This document shows positions 43,098 to 52,098 of a DNA stretch of 64,000 nt, piece by piece. The DNA lies in NCBI RefSeq assembly GCF_010020825.1, contig NZ_JAACJE010000001.1:1860001-1924000 (forward strand). The letters run 5' to 3'. Position 1 is the stretch's first letter. Each line of letters opens with the position of its first letter. The stretch comes from Acidovorax sp. 210-6. GTDB taxonomy: Bacteria > Pseudomonadota > Gammaproteobacteria > Burkholderiales > Burkholderiaceae_C. The translations under genes were made by a program, and so were the position numbers. Under the pieces are notes generated by a model. The model saw only the letters and a list, made by a program, of their open reading frames with translations. It was not told the DNA's origin and searched no databases.

Positions 43098-44039
43098 TCA
43101 AAGCTCGTAATCGTTCACTTGGCCGCTCATGGCGCGGGCCACCAGTTCGCGGCTCAGGCGGTCGCTCAGCAGTTCGGCAAACTTGTACACAAAATTGCGC
43201 AGGTAGGCGCCGCGCTTGAAGGCCACGCGCGCCACGCTCTGGCCAAACAAATGACCCATGGGGCGCACGGCCAGGTCGCCCAGCGGGTCGTCACGCACGG
43301 CCATTTCGGCCACGATGCCTATGCCCAGCCCCAGGCGCACGTAGGTCTTGATCACGTCGGAGTCAATGGCTTCGAGCACGATGCGCGGCTGCAGGCGGCG
43401 TGCAGCAAAGGCGGCGTCGATCTTGCCGCGCCCGGTGAACGAGGGGTGGTAGGTGATCAGCGGCTCGTGCGCAATGTCGTCGATGCCGATGCGCTCCTTT
43501 TGCGCCAGCGGGTGCCCGTGGGGCAGCACCAGCACGTGCTGCCATTCGTAGCAGGGCAGGGTGACGAGTTCGGGGTAGTCGGCCAGCGATTCGGTGGCCA
43601 TGCCGATTTCGGCCACCTCGTCGATCACCATGCGCGCCACCTCGTGCGGCGTGGCCTGGTGCAGGCTGATGTTGACCTTGGGGTAGGCCTCACGCAGCTT
43701 GGCCACGGGCACGGGCAGCACGTAGCGCGCCTGCGTGTGGGTGGTAGCGATGGAGAGCGTGCCGCTGTCCTGGGCGCTGAACTGCTCGCCAATGCGCTTG
43801 AGGTTGCCCACCTCGCGCATGATGAGCTCGATGCTGCGCAGCACATGCTGGCCGGGTTCGGTGATGCGCCGCAGCCGCTTGCCGTGGCGCGCAAAAATCT
43901 CGATGCCCAACTCACCTTCCAGCTCGATGATGGCCTTGGAGACCCCTGGCTGCGAGGTGTGCAGTGCCTTGGCGGCTTCGGTGAGGTTCAGGTTGCGGCG
44001 CGCGGCTTCCTGGACGAAGCGGAATTGGTGCAGGTTCAT
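43098..44039 (-). CDS. cysB: CysB-type LysR-family regulator
   Basis: This 313-residue LysR regulator has an N-terminal helix-turn-helix (NLTEAAKALHTSQPGVSKAI) and a ligand domain in which ATTHTQARYVLP and LITYHPSFTGRGKIDAAF are CysB/Cbl signatures for O-acetylserine or sulfate-linked control. It is therefore the sulfur-assimilation activator, CysB or its paralogue Cbl. The adjacent CbiX-type chelatase gene (siroheme for sulfite reductase) fits that job. Confidence 0.9.
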   Translation of the reverse strand: MNLHQFRFVQEAARRNLNLTEAAKALHTSQPGVSKAIIELEGELGIEIFARHGKRLRRITEPGQHVLRSIELIMREVGNLKRIGEQFSAQDSGTLSIATTHTQARYVLPVPVAKLREAYPKVNISLHQATPHEVARMVIDEVAEIGMATESLADYPELVTLPCYEWQHVLVLPHGHPLAQKERIGIDDIAHEPLITYHPSFTGRGKIDAAFAARRLQPRIVLEAIDSDVIKTYVRLGLGIGIVAEMAVRDDPLGDLAVRPMGHLFGQSVARVAFKRGAYLRNFVYKFAELLSDRLSRELVARAMSGQVNDYEL

Positions 44040-44082
44040 ATCCAGATGCGGCTAAAAAGTCGCATCATTATGCTGCAATCGT

Positions 44083-44463
44083 CTATTGCGCGGGCGGGGT
44101 GCAGGCAATGTGGGCCATGAGCGCCGTCATGCGCGGGTCTTCGCCAATGGCCGCCTGTACATGCACTTGCACGTGGGGGTGGCGGGCCCGCAGTTCGGCC
44201 ACGAGCACGGGCAGATCCTCGCGGGCGTGCTTGCCGGTGCCCAGGAACATCGGAACGATGGTCACCGCCGTGGCGCCCTGGTCCACCAGGTCTTCCACGG
44301 CCTGGGGCAGGTCGGGAGTGGTCAGCTCCAGGTAGGCGCAGCGCACGGCAACGCCAGGGTGGTGGGCACGGATGTGGGCCTCGACGGCCTCGATGGGCGC
44401 GCGCCAGAGGGGGTCGCGCGAGCCGTGTGCGAACAGAACGATGCCTTGGGTGGGTGTGGTCAT
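44083..44463 (-). CDS. cbiX: CbiX/SirB-type sirohydrochlorin chelatase, short form
   Basis: This 126-residue single-domain chelatase has the metal-site His13 in VLFAHGSRDPLW and the conserved TIVPMFLGTGKHAREDLP. It inserts Fe or Co into sirohydrochlorin. In a CysB neighbourhood, siroheme for sulfite/nitrite reductase is likely. It lies between cysB and lptG, 43 bp before cysB and 15 bp after lptG. Confidence 0.88.
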   Translation of the reverse strand: MTTPTQGIVLFAHGSRDPLWRAPIEAVEAHIRAHHPGVAVRCAYLELTTPDLPQAVEDLVDQGATAVTIVPMFLGTGKHAREDLPVLVAELRARHPHVQVHVQAAIGEDPRMTALMAHIACTPPAQ

Positions 44464-44478
44464 GGAGTTGTACAGCGG

Positions 44479-45582
44479 TCAGCGCCGCAGCACCAGCCAG
44501 CCAAAGGCGGCCAGGGATGCCAGCGAATAAATGATGCCCGGTGCCGCAGCCGTGAGCCAGGGCGACCAGTTCTGCAGGTTGCCGGCAAAGCCGAACAGGT
44601 TGTTGAGCAGGAAGAAGCTGATGCCTGCCATCACGCCGCCGAACACGTACCCTGCGATCGAACCAGAGCGGAAATGCAGGTAGGCAAAGGGCAGGGCCAG
44701 CACCACCATCACCAGGCAGGACAGCGGGTAGAACACCTTGCGCCAGAACTCGATCTCGTAGCGCTGCGCCGACTGGCCGTTGTCCTTGAGGTGGCTGATG
44801 TACTGGAACAGGTCGATGGTGGCCATGCGATCGGGCTTGAGCACGGCAGCGGCCACCATGTCGGAGGTGATGGTGGTGGGCCACAGGAGTTGCGCAGATT
44901 CTTCCTGGGTGATGTGGGCGTTGGGGGAGTCCTGGCTCGCAAAAACGCTGCGACGGGCTTCCAGCAGCATCCATCCGTCATCCACAAAGCGGGCGCTGGT
45001 TGCGTGGATTTGCGCTGCCATGCGTCCTTGATCGTCAAACTCGAACACGCGCACGCCCTGCATGCTGCCGTCGGCGATGATCGCGCGCACGTTGACCGCA
45101 TAGGAGCGGTCACCCTGGCGCTCCTTGAGCCAGGCGCCAGTGGCACCGGTACTCAGGCGCCCCTGGGCGCGGGCCTTGATGAGCTGCGCTGCCTTGTCGC
45201 TCAAGGGGGCGAGGTAGTCGCCGACCGCAAATGTGACCAGCACAAAACCGAGACCCAGGGTCAACAAAGCGCGCAGCGCGCGGCCTGGGCCCAGGCCGCT
45301 GGTGCGCATGATGGTGAATTCCGAACTTTGTGCCAGCCGCGCCATGACAAAGATCGTCCCGATCAGCACCGTGATGGGCAGCAGTTCGTACAAATGACTG
45401 GGAATACGCAGAGCCACGGACAGCACGGCGAGCGAAATGTCGTTGCCAGGTGTCGGGCTGCGGTTGACCCAGCGCAATTCATCCACCAGGTCGAAAAAGA
45501 AGAACAGCGCCAAAAACCCGAAGGTCACGAAGGACACGGCACCGATCACCTCGCGGTGTACCAGTTTGCGGATGGTTCTCAT
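44479..45582 (-). CDS. lptG: LPS export ABC transporter permease LptG
   Basis: The 367-residue inner-membrane permease works with LptF and the ATPase LptB to extract lipopolysaccharide to the periplasmic bridge. Helices pack at the N-terminus (VIGAVSFVTFGFLALFFFFD) and C-terminus, with a periplasmic beta-jellyroll between (about 130-260). EFTIMRTSGLGPGRALRAL carries the coupling helix. It overlaps lptF by four bases. Confidence 0.94.
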   Translation of the reverse strand: MRTIRKLVHREVIGAVSFVTFGFLALFFFFDLVDELRWVNRSPTPGNDISLAVLSVALRIPSHLYELLPITVLIGTIFVMARLAQSSEFTIMRTSGLGPGRALRALLTLGLGFVLVTFAVGDYLAPLSDKAAQLIKARAQGRLSTGATGAWLKERQGDRSYAVNVRAIIADGSMQGVRVFEFDDQGRMAAQIHATSARFVDDGWMLLEARRSVFASQDSPNAHITQEESAQLLWPTTITSDMVAAAVLKPDRMATIDLFQYISHLKDNGQSAQRYEIEFWRKVFYPLSCLVMVVLALPFAYLHFRSGSIAGYVFGGVMAGISFFLLNNLFGFAGNLQNWSPWLTAAAPGIIYSLASLAAFGWLVLRR

Positions 45583-46673
45583 GCCTTGGCACCCCGCTGC
45601 CAGAGCTGTGCCGGGCTCCAGTGGTTGTGGCGTACGGCAAGCACCAGCGCCGCCAGCGCGAAGGTACCGCCGTGCAGCAGGGCCATGTAGGTCGGCAGGC
45701 CCAGTTTGCCGGCGGCCACCCAGCTTTGGCCCAGTGTCATGAAGTTGTAGTACACGATGAAGGTGAACAGTGCCAGCATCAGGTTGCCGCTGCGGCTGGC
45801 CCGGGGATTCACGCTGGCCAGGCCCAGCGCCAGCAGCACCAGGTTGAAGGCTGCCAGCGCCAGTCCCAGGCGCCAGCCCAGTTCCGCCATGTACAAGGGT
45901 TGAGGGTCTTCGATCAGGCGCAGTGTGGCGCGCGACTTGGCCTGTGTCTCATCCAGGGCGCTGGGGGGCGCCTGCCCGATGTGCGTGCTGTATTCCTCGA
46001 ACTGGCTGATGCGCGTGCCGGACTTGTCTGCGGGCGTATCCAGGCGCTGGCCCTGGCTGAGCACCAGCAGGCGCTCGTCGCCACGCACTTCCATGCGGGC
46101 GCTGCGCGCAGAGGTCACGGCATCGCCCTTGGCATCCGAAGTGAGGATGAATACATTGTTGGCGGACTGGGGGTCGGGGCTTTCCTTGTCGATGAAGAAG
46201 ACCCGACGGCCGTTGGCCGATTCCTGGAACTCCCCCGGGGAAATGCGGTCGATATCGCTCCGCTGTTCGTACTGGAAACGCAGCTCCTGAATCTGCCGAT
46301 TGGCCCATGGCCACACCCCCAGCGAGAGCACGCCCACCGCCAGCATGACCGGCCAGGAAAAGCGCAAGAGCGGGCGCAGCAGGCTGGACAACCCCCGTCC
46401 GCTGGCGAACCAGATGACCATCTCGCTCTCGCGGTACATGCGCGAGAGCGTGCCCACAATGGCGATGAAAAGACTCAGGCTCAGAATGGTGGGCAATTGG
46501 CCCAGCACCGTGAAGCCCATGACCAGCATCACATCGGAAGGGTTGACGTTGCCGCGTGCTGCCTGGCCCAGGGTGCGGATCAGCATCATGGTCATGACCA
46601 CGGTGACCAGCACCACCAGGGTGGCGCCAAAGCTGCGCGCCAACTCCTTGCGGATGGATGAATCGAATAACAT
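45579..46673 (-). CDS. lptF: LPS export ABC transporter permease LptF
   Basis: This 364-residue partner of LptG has the N-terminal MLFDSSIRKELARSFGATL, hydrophobic segments at about 15-35, 55-75 and 100-120, the coupling sequence EMVIWFASGRGLSSLLRPL, a jellyroll in the middle and C-terminal helices. It is divergent from pepA with only 23 bp between the start codons, as often found in proteobacteria. The promoters must reach into the coding sequences. Confidence 0.94.
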   Translation of the reverse strand: MLFDSSIRKELARSFGATLVVLVTVVMTMMLIRTLGQAARGNVNPSDVMLVMGFTVLGQLPTILSLSLFIAIVGTLSRMYRESEMVIWFASGRGLSSLLRPLLRFSWPVMLAVGVLSLGVWPWANRQIQELRFQYEQRSDIDRISPGEFQESANGRRVFFIDKESPDPQSANNVFILTSDAKGDAVTSARSARMEVRGDERLLVLSQGQRLDTPADKSGTRISQFEEYSTHIGQAPPSALDETQAKSRATLRLIEDPQPLYMAELGWRLGLALAAFNLVLLALGLASVNPRASRSGNLMLALFTFIVYYNFMTLGQSWVAAGKLGLPTYMALLHGGTFALAALVLAVRHNHWSPAQLWQRGAKA

Positions 46674-46696
46674 TGGTTCGACGTAAAAGGGTGATT

Positions 46697-48205
46697 ATGA
46701 ACTTTGAACTCAAGACCATGGACGTTGCTCAGGCAGCCTCCGAGAAGTGCGATCTGCTGGTGCTGCTGGTGCCCGACGGGTTTGCGCCCGGAAAGGATGC
46801 GCTGGGAGACCTGGTGGCACAGGCGATCAAAGCCAAGGACCTGGATACCAAGCCGGGCAAGAGCCTGCATTCGTACCAAGTCGCTGGTGTAGCCGCGCGG
46901 CGCGTGGTGCTGGCCGGCATCGGTGCGGGCGATGCGCGCGCAGTGCGCCAGGCGGTGGCTGCAGTGGCACCGGCCCTCAAGCAGGGGGCGCCCAAGCGCG
47001 CTGTGGTCTGCGTTGCAGGCGCGGCAAGTGCTGCAGCGGTCGAGGCGGTGGTGCGCGGCGTGGCGCAGGCCAGCTATGTGTACACGGCCACCAAGTCCAA
47101 GGCCGAGGCACGCAGCCTGGCCCGGGTGCTCGTGGGGGTGCACGATGCGCGCGCCATGTCGGCGCCCTTTGAGCGTGCGGTGGCCGTGTCGGTGGGGGTG
47201 GAGCTGGCCCGTGAGTGGGGCAACCGCCCGGCCAACCATGCCACGCCCAACCTTCTGGCGCAGGCCGCCAAGGGGTTGGCCAAGCACCCAGGCATCCAGT
47301 GCAAGGTGCTGGGGCCTGCCGAGGTGGCGCATCTGGGTATGGGGGCATTCATGGCCGTGGCGCGCGGGGCCGAGGAACCCCTGCGCTTCATCGAACTGCG
47401 CTACCAGGGCGCAGCCAAGACCCAGGCGCCGGTGGTGCTGGTGGGCAAGGGCATCACCTTCGATACGGGGGGTATATCCATCAAGCCCGCGCCAGAGATG
47501 GACGAAATGAAGTTCGACATGTGCGGCGCCGCCAGTGTGCTGGGCGTGTTCCGTGCACTGGCAGAGCTGCAACCAGCCATCAACGTGGTGGGTTTGATTC
47601 CCGCCTGCGAGAACATGCCCGATGGCCGTGCGGTCAAACCGGGCGATGTGGTCACCAGCATGAGCGGACAGACCATCGAGATTCTCAACACCGATGCCGA
47701 AGGGCGCCTGGTGTTGTGCGATGCGCTGACCTATGCACAGCGCTTCAAGCCCGCAGCCATGATCGATATTGCCACGCTCACGGGCGCCTGCGTGATTGCG
47801 CTGGGTGGTGTGCGCAGTGGTCTGTTTGCCAGCGATGACACGCTGGCGTCGGCCTTGCAGGCCGCTGGGGAAGCCAGCGACGACCTCTGCTGGCGCATGC
47901 CGCTGGACGACGACTACGCCGAAGGGCTCAAGACGAACTTTGCCGACGTGGCCAACGTGGCGGGGCGGCCAGCGGGTTCGGTCACTGCGGCCAAGTTCCT
48001 GCAGCGCTTTGCCGGGGAGCAGCCCTGGGCGCACTTGGACATTGCAGGCACCGCCTGGAAGGGTGGAGCCGCCAAGGGGGCCACGGGGCGCCCGGTGGGT
48101 TTGCTCGTGCATTACCTGCTGGAGCGCGCCGCGACCGCTGTACCCAGTACCGGCACATCGTCCCCGGCGCGCCGCAGAAAGGGCTCGGCAGCGCCAGCTG
48201 CCTGA
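46697..48205 (+). CDS. pepA: leucyl aminopeptidase (M17)
   Basis: This 502-residue cytosolic metallopeptidase removes N-terminal leucine and other residues. The M17 signature NTDAEGRLVLCDAL and the metal/catalytic blocks GKGITFDTGGISIKP and DMCGAASVLGVF are present. The start MNFELKTMDVAQAASEK at 46697 is chosen. The C-terminus has a low-complexity tail (TSSPARRRKGSAAPAA). It is followed eight bases later by holC, a common pairing. Confidence 0.96.
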   Translation: MNFELKTMDVAQAASEKCDLLVLLVPDGFAPGKDALGDLVAQAIKAKDLDTKPGKSLHSYQVAGVAARRVVLAGIGAGDARAVRQAVAAVAPALKQGAPKRAVVCVAGAASAAAVEAVVRGVAQASYVYTATKSKAEARSLARVLVGVHDARAMSAPFERAVAVSVGVELAREWGNRPANHATPNLLAQAAKGLAKHPGIQCKVLGPAEVAHLGMGAFMAVARGAEEPLRFIELRYQGAAKTQAPVVLVGKGITFDTGGISIKPAPEMDEMKFDMCGAASVLGVFRALAELQPAINVVGLIPACENMPDGRAVKPGDVVTSMSGQTIEILNTDAEGRLVLCDALTYAQRFKPAAMIDIATLTGACVIALGGVRSGLFASDDTLASALQAAGEASDDLCWRMPLDDDYAEGLKTNFADVANVAGRPAGSVTAAKFLQRFAGEQPWAHLDIAGTAWKGGAAKGATGRPVGLLVHYLLERAATAVPSTGTSSPARRRKGSAAPAA

Positions 48206-48213
48206 ATCCGGCG

Positions 48214-48648
48214 ATGCCTGAAATTGCTTTCCATACCCAGGTGCCAGACCGGCTGGCGCATGCCTGTCGGGTGGCTCGCAAAGCCCTGCGGGCGCAACGC
48301 CATCTGGCCATTGTGGGATCTGCGGAGGTACTGGAGCGTGTGGACACCATGCTCTGGAACATGGCGCCTCAGGACTTTGTTGCGCATTGCCGGGCAGACA
48401 GCCCAGAGCATGTGCTGCAGGCATCACACATCGTCTTGGCGCTGCCGGGGCAGGCTGTTGCCAGCCGCGACATGTTGCTCAACCTGGGGGACGACGTGCC
48501 CGAGGCTTGGGGCGAATATGCCCAGGTGGTGGAGGTGGTCAGCGCCGACGATGAACACGACAAGCAACTGGCACGCCAGCGTTGGCGACGTTACCGCGAA
48601 TGCGGGCACGAGCCCGTGAAACACGACCTGGGTCAGAAAACTGTCTGA
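48214..48648 (+). CDS. holC: DNA polymerase III chi subunit
   Basis: This 144-residue accessory subunit of the polymerase III clamp loader binds SSB and psi. The family pattern is FHTQVPDRLAHACRVARKAL, DTMLWNMAPQDFVAHC and ARQRWRRYRECGHEPVKHDL. The last residues GQKTV and the stop lie at the border of an IS110-type element (its ATGAAACG repeat begins two bases after the stop), so the native C-terminus may have been changed by the insertion. Confidence 0.9.
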   Translation: MPEIAFHTQVPDRLAHACRVARKALRAQRHLAIVGSAEVLERVDTMLWNMAPQDFVAHCRADSPEHVLQASHIVLALPGQAVASRDMLLNLGDDVPEAWGEYAQVVEVVSADDEHDKQLARQRWRRYRECGHEPVKHDLGQKTV

Positions 48649-48649
48649 A

Positions 48650-50089
48650 ATGAAACGCCCCCATTCAAGCCGGCACGGCGCTGACCTGGTAGCCGATCTG
48701 TTGCAAGCGTCGGATGAGGCGGTTGGCGGTCTTGGAGGCGTCTTGGCGGTCGAAGTGGGCCGCGCCCAGATCGTGCCATTCGGTGCCGTCCTTGAGCATG
48801 TGCCATGCGGCTGTGAGCATGGAGGCGGCCACGGCGATGATGGCCTTCTTGGCACCTCGTCTCGCTCGGATGCGATGGAACTGCGCTTGCAGGTAGCCTC
48901 CCTTGACTCGTACGGCCGCCCAGGCGGCCTGCACCAGCGTGGCCTTGAGCCACTTGCCGCCGCGGCGCAACCGGGTGCTGCGGCGCTTGCCGGCGCTCTC
49001 GTCGTTGCGCGGGCACAGGCAGGCCCAGGACAGCAGGTGGCCAGGCGTGGCAAAGCGGCCCATGTCGATGCCGACCTCGGCGATCAGTGCGTCGGCGGCC
49101 ACGGTACTGATGCCCGGCATCGTGGTCAGCAGCTTGGCCGCTGCGCGAAAGGGCTCGAGCCCTTGGCCCACCTCCTTCTCGATGTCGCCAATGGCCTTGT
49201 CCAGCGCGTCGATGTGGCCCAGGTGCAGCTTGAGCATGAAGCGGTGGTGCCTTCGGATGCGCCCACGCAAGGCTTCGAGCAGTTCCTCGGGGCTGGCCTT
49301 CACGCGGGTGGTCACGCAAGCGGCCAATTCCTCGGGCTTGCTGTGTCCATCGATGATGGCCTGCAGCACGGCGCGCCCGGCCTTGCCCAGGATGTCGCTG
49401 AGCACCACCGACAGCTTCAGGTTGGCGTCCTCCAGCACCTTCTCGATGCGCTGCACGTGCGAGGCGCGCTCGCGCACGAACTGCTTGCGCGTGCGGGTGA
49501 GCGTGCGCAGTTCCTGCACCGCAGTGGGCGGCACGAAGCTGGCGCGGATCAGGCCGTGGGCCAGCAGGTCGGCCAGCCACATGGCGTCGTTCACATCGGT
49601 CTTGCGCCCTGGCACGTTCTTGACATGAGCGGCGTTGGCCAGCATCAGCTCGAAGTGGCCCTCCAGGATGTGCCACACCGGCTTCCAGTACACGCCGGTG
49701 GCCTCCATCGCCACGTGCTCGATACCCAGCGACTCCAGCCAGTCGGCCAGGGCCAGCAGGCCCGAAGTGGTGGTCTCAAACGTTCGCACTCCCTGACTCG
49801 CCGGTCCATCACCGGCAATGCGGGCACAGGCCACCACCGTCTGCTTGTGCACGTCCAGTCCCGCGCAGCGCGGATGAATCACGTCCATGACAGCCTCCTG
49901 TTCACGGTGGCATCGGCGTGCAGTCCACGTCGTCGGAGTCTGAAATGCGTGCTCGAGGGTCAAGAACCCAGGGCCACAGTATGGGGTGCTCGTGGGACTG
50001 CGGGTCCAACTGAGATTCGGGTTCGAAGCACCAAGTACAAACCGACCTCTGTGCCAGCCACCGCGTCCAACATTGGACACCCGTTTCAT
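48650..50089 (-). mobile_element. IS110-family insertion sequence, intact
   Basis: A full transposase gene is bounded by ATGAAACG (48650-48657) and its inverse CGTTTCAT (50082-50089). It lies between holC and the Pro/Ala-rich protein gene. IS110 elements use DEDD transposases and often lack long terminal repeats, and the short subterminal inverted repeat seen here resembles the IS1111 group. Exact ends need an empty site for comparison. Confidence 0.75.
48665..49888 (-). CDS. IS110-family transposase (DEDD)
   Basis: This 407-residue transposase has an N-terminal RuvC-like DEDD domain: D in CAGLDVHKQTVVAC, E in VAMEATGVYWKPVW, D in GRKTDVNDAMWLADLL. The C-terminal IS116/IS110/IS902 domain is TMPGISTVAADALIAEVGID, then GRFATPGHLLSWACLCPRND and KAIIAVAASMLTAAWHMLKD. 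The start MDVIHPRCAGLDVHK at 49888 has AGGAGGC upstream. The frame is open further upstream only as overlap. No disruption is seen, so it may be active. Confidence 0.93.
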   Translation of the reverse strand: MDVIHPRCAGLDVHKQTVVACARIAGDGPASQGVRTFETTTSGLLALADWLESLGIEHVAMEATGVYWKPVWHILEGHFELMLANAAHVKNVPGRKTDVNDAMWLADLLAHGLIRASFVPPTAVQELRTLTRTRKQFVRERASHVQRIEKVLEDANLKLSVVLSDILGKAGRAVLQAIIDGHSKPEELAACVTTRVKASPEELLEALRGRIRRHHRFMLKLHLGHIDALDKAIGDIEKEVGQGLEPFRAAAKLLTTMPGISTVAADALIAEVGIDMGRFATPGHLLSWACLCPRNDESAGKRRSTRLRRGGKWLKATLVQAAWAAVRVKGGYLQAQFHRIRARRGAKKAIIAVAASMLTAAWHMLKDGTEWHDLGAAHFDRQDASKTANRLIRRLQQIGYQVSAVPA

Positions 50090-50126
50090 GCGATGCGGGT
50101 GGCGCACAGCGCTATGGATAACTGAG

Positions 50127-50732
50127 ATGAATACGCCTCCCTCCCGTCCGCCTGCGCGCACGCCGCCCCGTTTTGTTCCTACCCTCACCGAAGTGGTGCC
50201 CGAGGGAGCTGCGCCCCAAGCCGTGCGCCCGGCAGTGCCAGGTTCGGCGCGTGAACCTGTGGCGCACTCGTCTGCGCCGCCGGCGCCTCCTGTGGTGCAG
50301 CGCCCGCCGATCGAGCGCCCTCCTGTGGCACCGGCGGTCGCACCGCGTGCGCCTGCGGCGGCCCCAGTGCTTGCGGCGCATGCGCCAGCCGCAGCAGTGG
50401 CGCCAAGGCCCTCAACGGTTGTCGTGACGCCCGCGCAGTTGCCAGCGAAGACGACCGCAGTGGTGCACGCATCCGAGTCCATGACCACCACGCCGGGCAA
50501 GCCTTCGCAGCCGACCCTGCCGGAGGGTTTTGAAGAGATGATGGTGCACCGCGTGATGCAGCGGGTCGATGTGCTTCTGGAGAAGCGCCTGCGTGAGGCC
50601 ATCGCCCATGTGGTGCAGGAACAGACCCGTTCCATCCTGCCCAGACTGCGCGAAGAAGTGGAATCCGTGGTGCGTCAATCGGTCTATGAGGCGGTTGCAG
50701 ATGAGCTCGCCAGCCACCCTGGCACCGCTTGA
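50127..50732 (+). CDS. Pro/Ala-rich protein with conserved C-terminal helices (DUF2486- or PopZ-like layout)
   Basis: This 201-residue protein has residues about 1-130 low-complexity and rich in Pro, Ala and Val, followed by an amphipathic helical end (EEMMVHRVMQRVDVLLEKRL, REAIAHVVQEQTRSILPRLR, EEVESVVRQSVYEAVADEL). A disordered Pro-rich arm plus a C-terminal helical assembly region is the layout of the polar hub PopZ. In Burkholderiales, a DUF2486 protein is commonly found after holC, and this may be that. The IS lies between the two genes here. Function unknown. Confidence 0.7.
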   Translation: MNTPPSRPPARTPPRFVPTLTEVVPEGAAPQAVRPAVPGSAREPVAHSSAPPAPPVVQRPPIERPPVAPAVAPRAPAAAPVLAAHAPAAAVAPRPSTVVVTPAQLPAKTTAVVHASESMTTTPGKPSQPTLPEGFEEMMVHRVMQRVDVLLEKRLREAIAHVVQEQTRSILPRLREEVESVVRQSVYEAVADELASHPGTA

Positions 50733-50865
50733 TTTGCTTGCCATGCCCAATTTTTTCTAATGGCTATCGTGTTCCCTAGTATTTGGGCTTGAAAAAATGA
50801 TGTACCTTCACGCCCGTTGAGAAAAAAACAAGCATCTCAGCGTCCATTCTTTACTGGAGAATCCT

Positions 50866-51996
50866 ATGCAATTGAAGTTGAAACTGACCGTAGTTGCCGC
50901 TATCGCGGCTGTCGCTGGTATGGCCTCTGCACAAGAGCAGGTGGTCAAGATCGGTCACGTGGCCCCGATTTCCGGTGCCCAGGCCCACTACGGCAAGGAC
51001 AACGAAAACGGCGCTCGCATGGCCATTGAAGACCTCAATGCACAGGGCGTGACGATCGGTGGCAAGAAGATCAAGTTCGAACTGCAGGGCGAAGACGATG
51101 CAGCCGATCCCAAGCAAGGCACCGCTGCCGCACAGAAGCTGTGCGACTCCAAGGTCGCTGGCGTGGTGGGTCACCTGAACTCGGGCACGACCATCCCCGC
51201 GTCCAAGGTGTACAACGATTGCGGCATTCCCATGGTCACGGGCGCCGCCACCAACCCCAACCTGACCAAGCCTGGCTACAAGACCACGCACCGCATCATC
51301 GCTACCGACAACTCTCTGGGTGCGGGTCTGGCTGCCTACGCGGCTGAAACCCTGAAGCTCAAGACCGTTGCTGTGGTGGACGACCGTACCGCCTATGGCC
51401 AGGGCGTGGCTGACGTGTTCAAGAAAGTGGCTCTGGCCAAGGGCATGAAGGTGGTGGACGAGCAGTTCACGCACGACAAGGCCACCGACTTCATGGCTAT
51501 CCTGACGGCCATCAAGGCCAAGAAGCCTGACGCAATCTTCTTTGGCGGCATGGACCCCCAAGCCGGCCCCATGCTGCGCCAGATGGAGCAACTGGGCATG
51601 GCCGACGTCAAGTACTTCGGTGGCGACGGCGTCTGCACCTCTGAAATCGCCAAGCTGGCTGCGGGTGCCAAGACCCTGACCAACGTGGTCTGCGCCGAAG
51701 GTGGTGCATCGCTGGCCAAGATGCCTGGCGGCGTGGAGTGGAAGAAGCGCTACGATGCCAAGTACCCCGGTCAGTTCCAGGTGTACAGCCCCTACACCTA
51801 CGACGCGACCATGCTGCTCGTGGACGCCATGAAGCGCGCCAACTCGGTGGACCCCAAGGTCTATACGCCTGAAATCCGCAAGTCCAACTTCAAGGGCGTG
51901 ACCGCTGCCATCGCCTTCGAAGACAACGGCGAAATGAAGAACCCCGCCATCACCCTGTACAAGTACGTGGATGGCAAGAAGACGCCTCTGAACTGA
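50866..51996 (+). CDS. branched-chain amino acid ABC transporter substrate-binding protein (LivK-like)
   Basis: This 376-residue periplasmic binding protein has a signal peptide ending near MASAQEQ (residues 19-25). The mature part VKIGHVAPISGAQAHYGKDN, TAAQKLCDSKVAGVVGHLNS, and KADAIFFGG-type motifs fit the Peripla_BP_6 family for Leu/Ile/Val-like substrates. No permease or ATPase gene adjoins it, so it is an orphan receptor serving a distant system. A terminator follows. Confidence 0.93.
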   Translation: MQLKLKLTVVAAIAAVAGMASAQEQVVKIGHVAPISGAQAHYGKDNENGARMAIEDLNAQGVTIGGKKIKFELQGEDDAADPKQGTAAAQKLCDSKVAGVVGHLNSGTTIPASKVYNDCGIPMVTGAATNPNLTKPGYKTTHRIIATDNSLGAGLAAYAAETLKLKTVAVVDDRTAYGQGVADVFKKVALAKGMKVVDEQFTHDKATDFMAILTAIKAKKPDAIFFGGMDPQAGPMLRQMEQLGMADVKYFGGDGVCTSEIAKLAAGAKTLTNVVCAEGGASLAKMPGGVEWKKRYDAKYPGQFQVYSPYTYDATMLLVDAMKRANSVDPKVYTPEIRKSNFKGVTAAIAFEDNGEMKNPAITLYKYVDGKKTPLN

Positions 51997-52041
51997 TCTT
52001 CAGGCGCCTCCCGCACACCTCTTTGGGTGTGCTTCGCAGAA

Positions 52042-52070
52042 CGGCCTCCCGTGTGGAGGCCGCTTTCTTT
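52042..52070 (+). terminator. terminator after the LivK-like gene
   Basis: CGGCCTCC (52042-52049) and GGAGGCCG (52055-52062) form a stem with loop CGTGT, followed by CTTTCTTT. It lies 46 bp after the stop. Confidence 0.85.
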
Positions 52071-52098
52071 GGGGGGGTGGCGAGCTACTGCTCGGTGT

